Below are positions 32,863-32,950 of a stretch of DNA of 32,950 nt, piece after piece. The DNA comes from Syntrophobacterales bacterium (GTDB taxonomy: Bacteria; Desulfobacterota; Syntrophia; Syntrophales; UBA2210). The translations under genes were made by a program, and so were the position numbers. The notes below the pieces were generated by a model. The model saw only the letters and a list, made by a program, of their open reading frames with translations. It was not told where the DNA came from and searched no databases. The stretch lies in assembly GCA_021163105.1 (NCBI GenBank), contig JAGGXJ010000061.1, positions 1-32,950 on the forward strand. Reading direction: 5' to 3'. Position 1 is the first letter of the stretch, and each line of letters opens with the position of its first letter.

Positions 32863-32950
32863 TCAGAGTCTGACGGCTTTGCCTGAAGAGTGCTCACTGT
32901 GCTACTCCTACAATCGAGTTGTTCCCGCAACTTCGAGAAAGGAGCGGCAA

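Overview
The window looks like chromosomal DNA from a Gram-negative, probably anaerobic bacterium, most likely a deltaproteobacterium (Desulfobacterota in the wide sense). The evidence is the gene content and is inference: an outer-membrane lipid transport operon (MlaE/F/D-type with a lipoprotein), a ferredoxin-dependent indolepyruvate oxidoreductase (IorA/IorB), homoserine dehydrogenase overlapping an ApgM-like 'proposed homoserine kinase', a TRAP transporter, and several families of intergenic palindromic repeats, one of them beside a RAYT transposase relic. No rRNA, tRNA, CRISPR array, prophage or recognised defence island was found.

Layout. 1-535: remnant of an IS256-family transposase. 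536-1087 (-): small HAD phosphatase of the 5'(3')-deoxyribonucleotidase type. 1490-3973 (+): recG. 4056-4201: two palindromic repeats in the leader of the next operon. 4235-12601 (+): nine tightly packed or overlapping genes: hom, ApgM-like putative homoserine kinase, YbgC-type thioesterase, membrane-anchored TPR protein, iorA, iorB, exported TPR/membrane protein, exported YidD-domain protein, and a DnaJ-type co-chaperone. 12602-12986: gene-free stretch with a terminator-like hairpin, a G-run and a near-perfect palindrome. 12987-16626 (+): mlaE (with fused STAS domain), mlaF, mlaD and a lipoprotein. 16679-17614 (-): patatin-like phospholipase. 17657-18334: four REP-like repeats around and inside a broken RAYT transposase. 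18341-22533 (-): UPF0280 protein and dnaE. 22803-25267 (-): guaB, DUF1285 protein and dtd. 25436-31109 (-): beta-hydroxyacid dehydrogenase, then a GntR-MBL-TRAP cluster whose large permease gene is frameshifted. 31306-32658 (+): B12-binding radical SAM protein, possibly translated from a leaderless mRNA. The end of the window holds a strong hairpin resembling an IS200/IS605-type element end.

How the parts work together. hom and the ApgM-like gene share a 4-base stop/start overlap and probably carry out two consecutive steps of threonine synthesis. The mla genes plus lipoprotein would form an ABC system moving phospholipid between inner and outer membranes. The minus-strand cluster at 25-31 kb reads as a regulated uptake and catabolism unit: a GntR/FadR-type regulator with a matching operator on its own promoter, a metallo-beta-lactamase-fold hydrolase, a three-part TRAP transporter for an organic acid, and a nearby 3-hydroxyisobutyrate-dehydrogenase-like enzyme. 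Its substrate cannot be read from the sequence.

Most of the window is housekeeping DNA. The least ordinary signals are the exported YidD/TPR pair, the uncharacterised GntR-MBL-TRAP cluster and its operator, the dctM frameshift in a G-run, the RAYT relic interrupted by what look like its own repeats, and a hairpin core shared by several otherwise different intergenic repeats.
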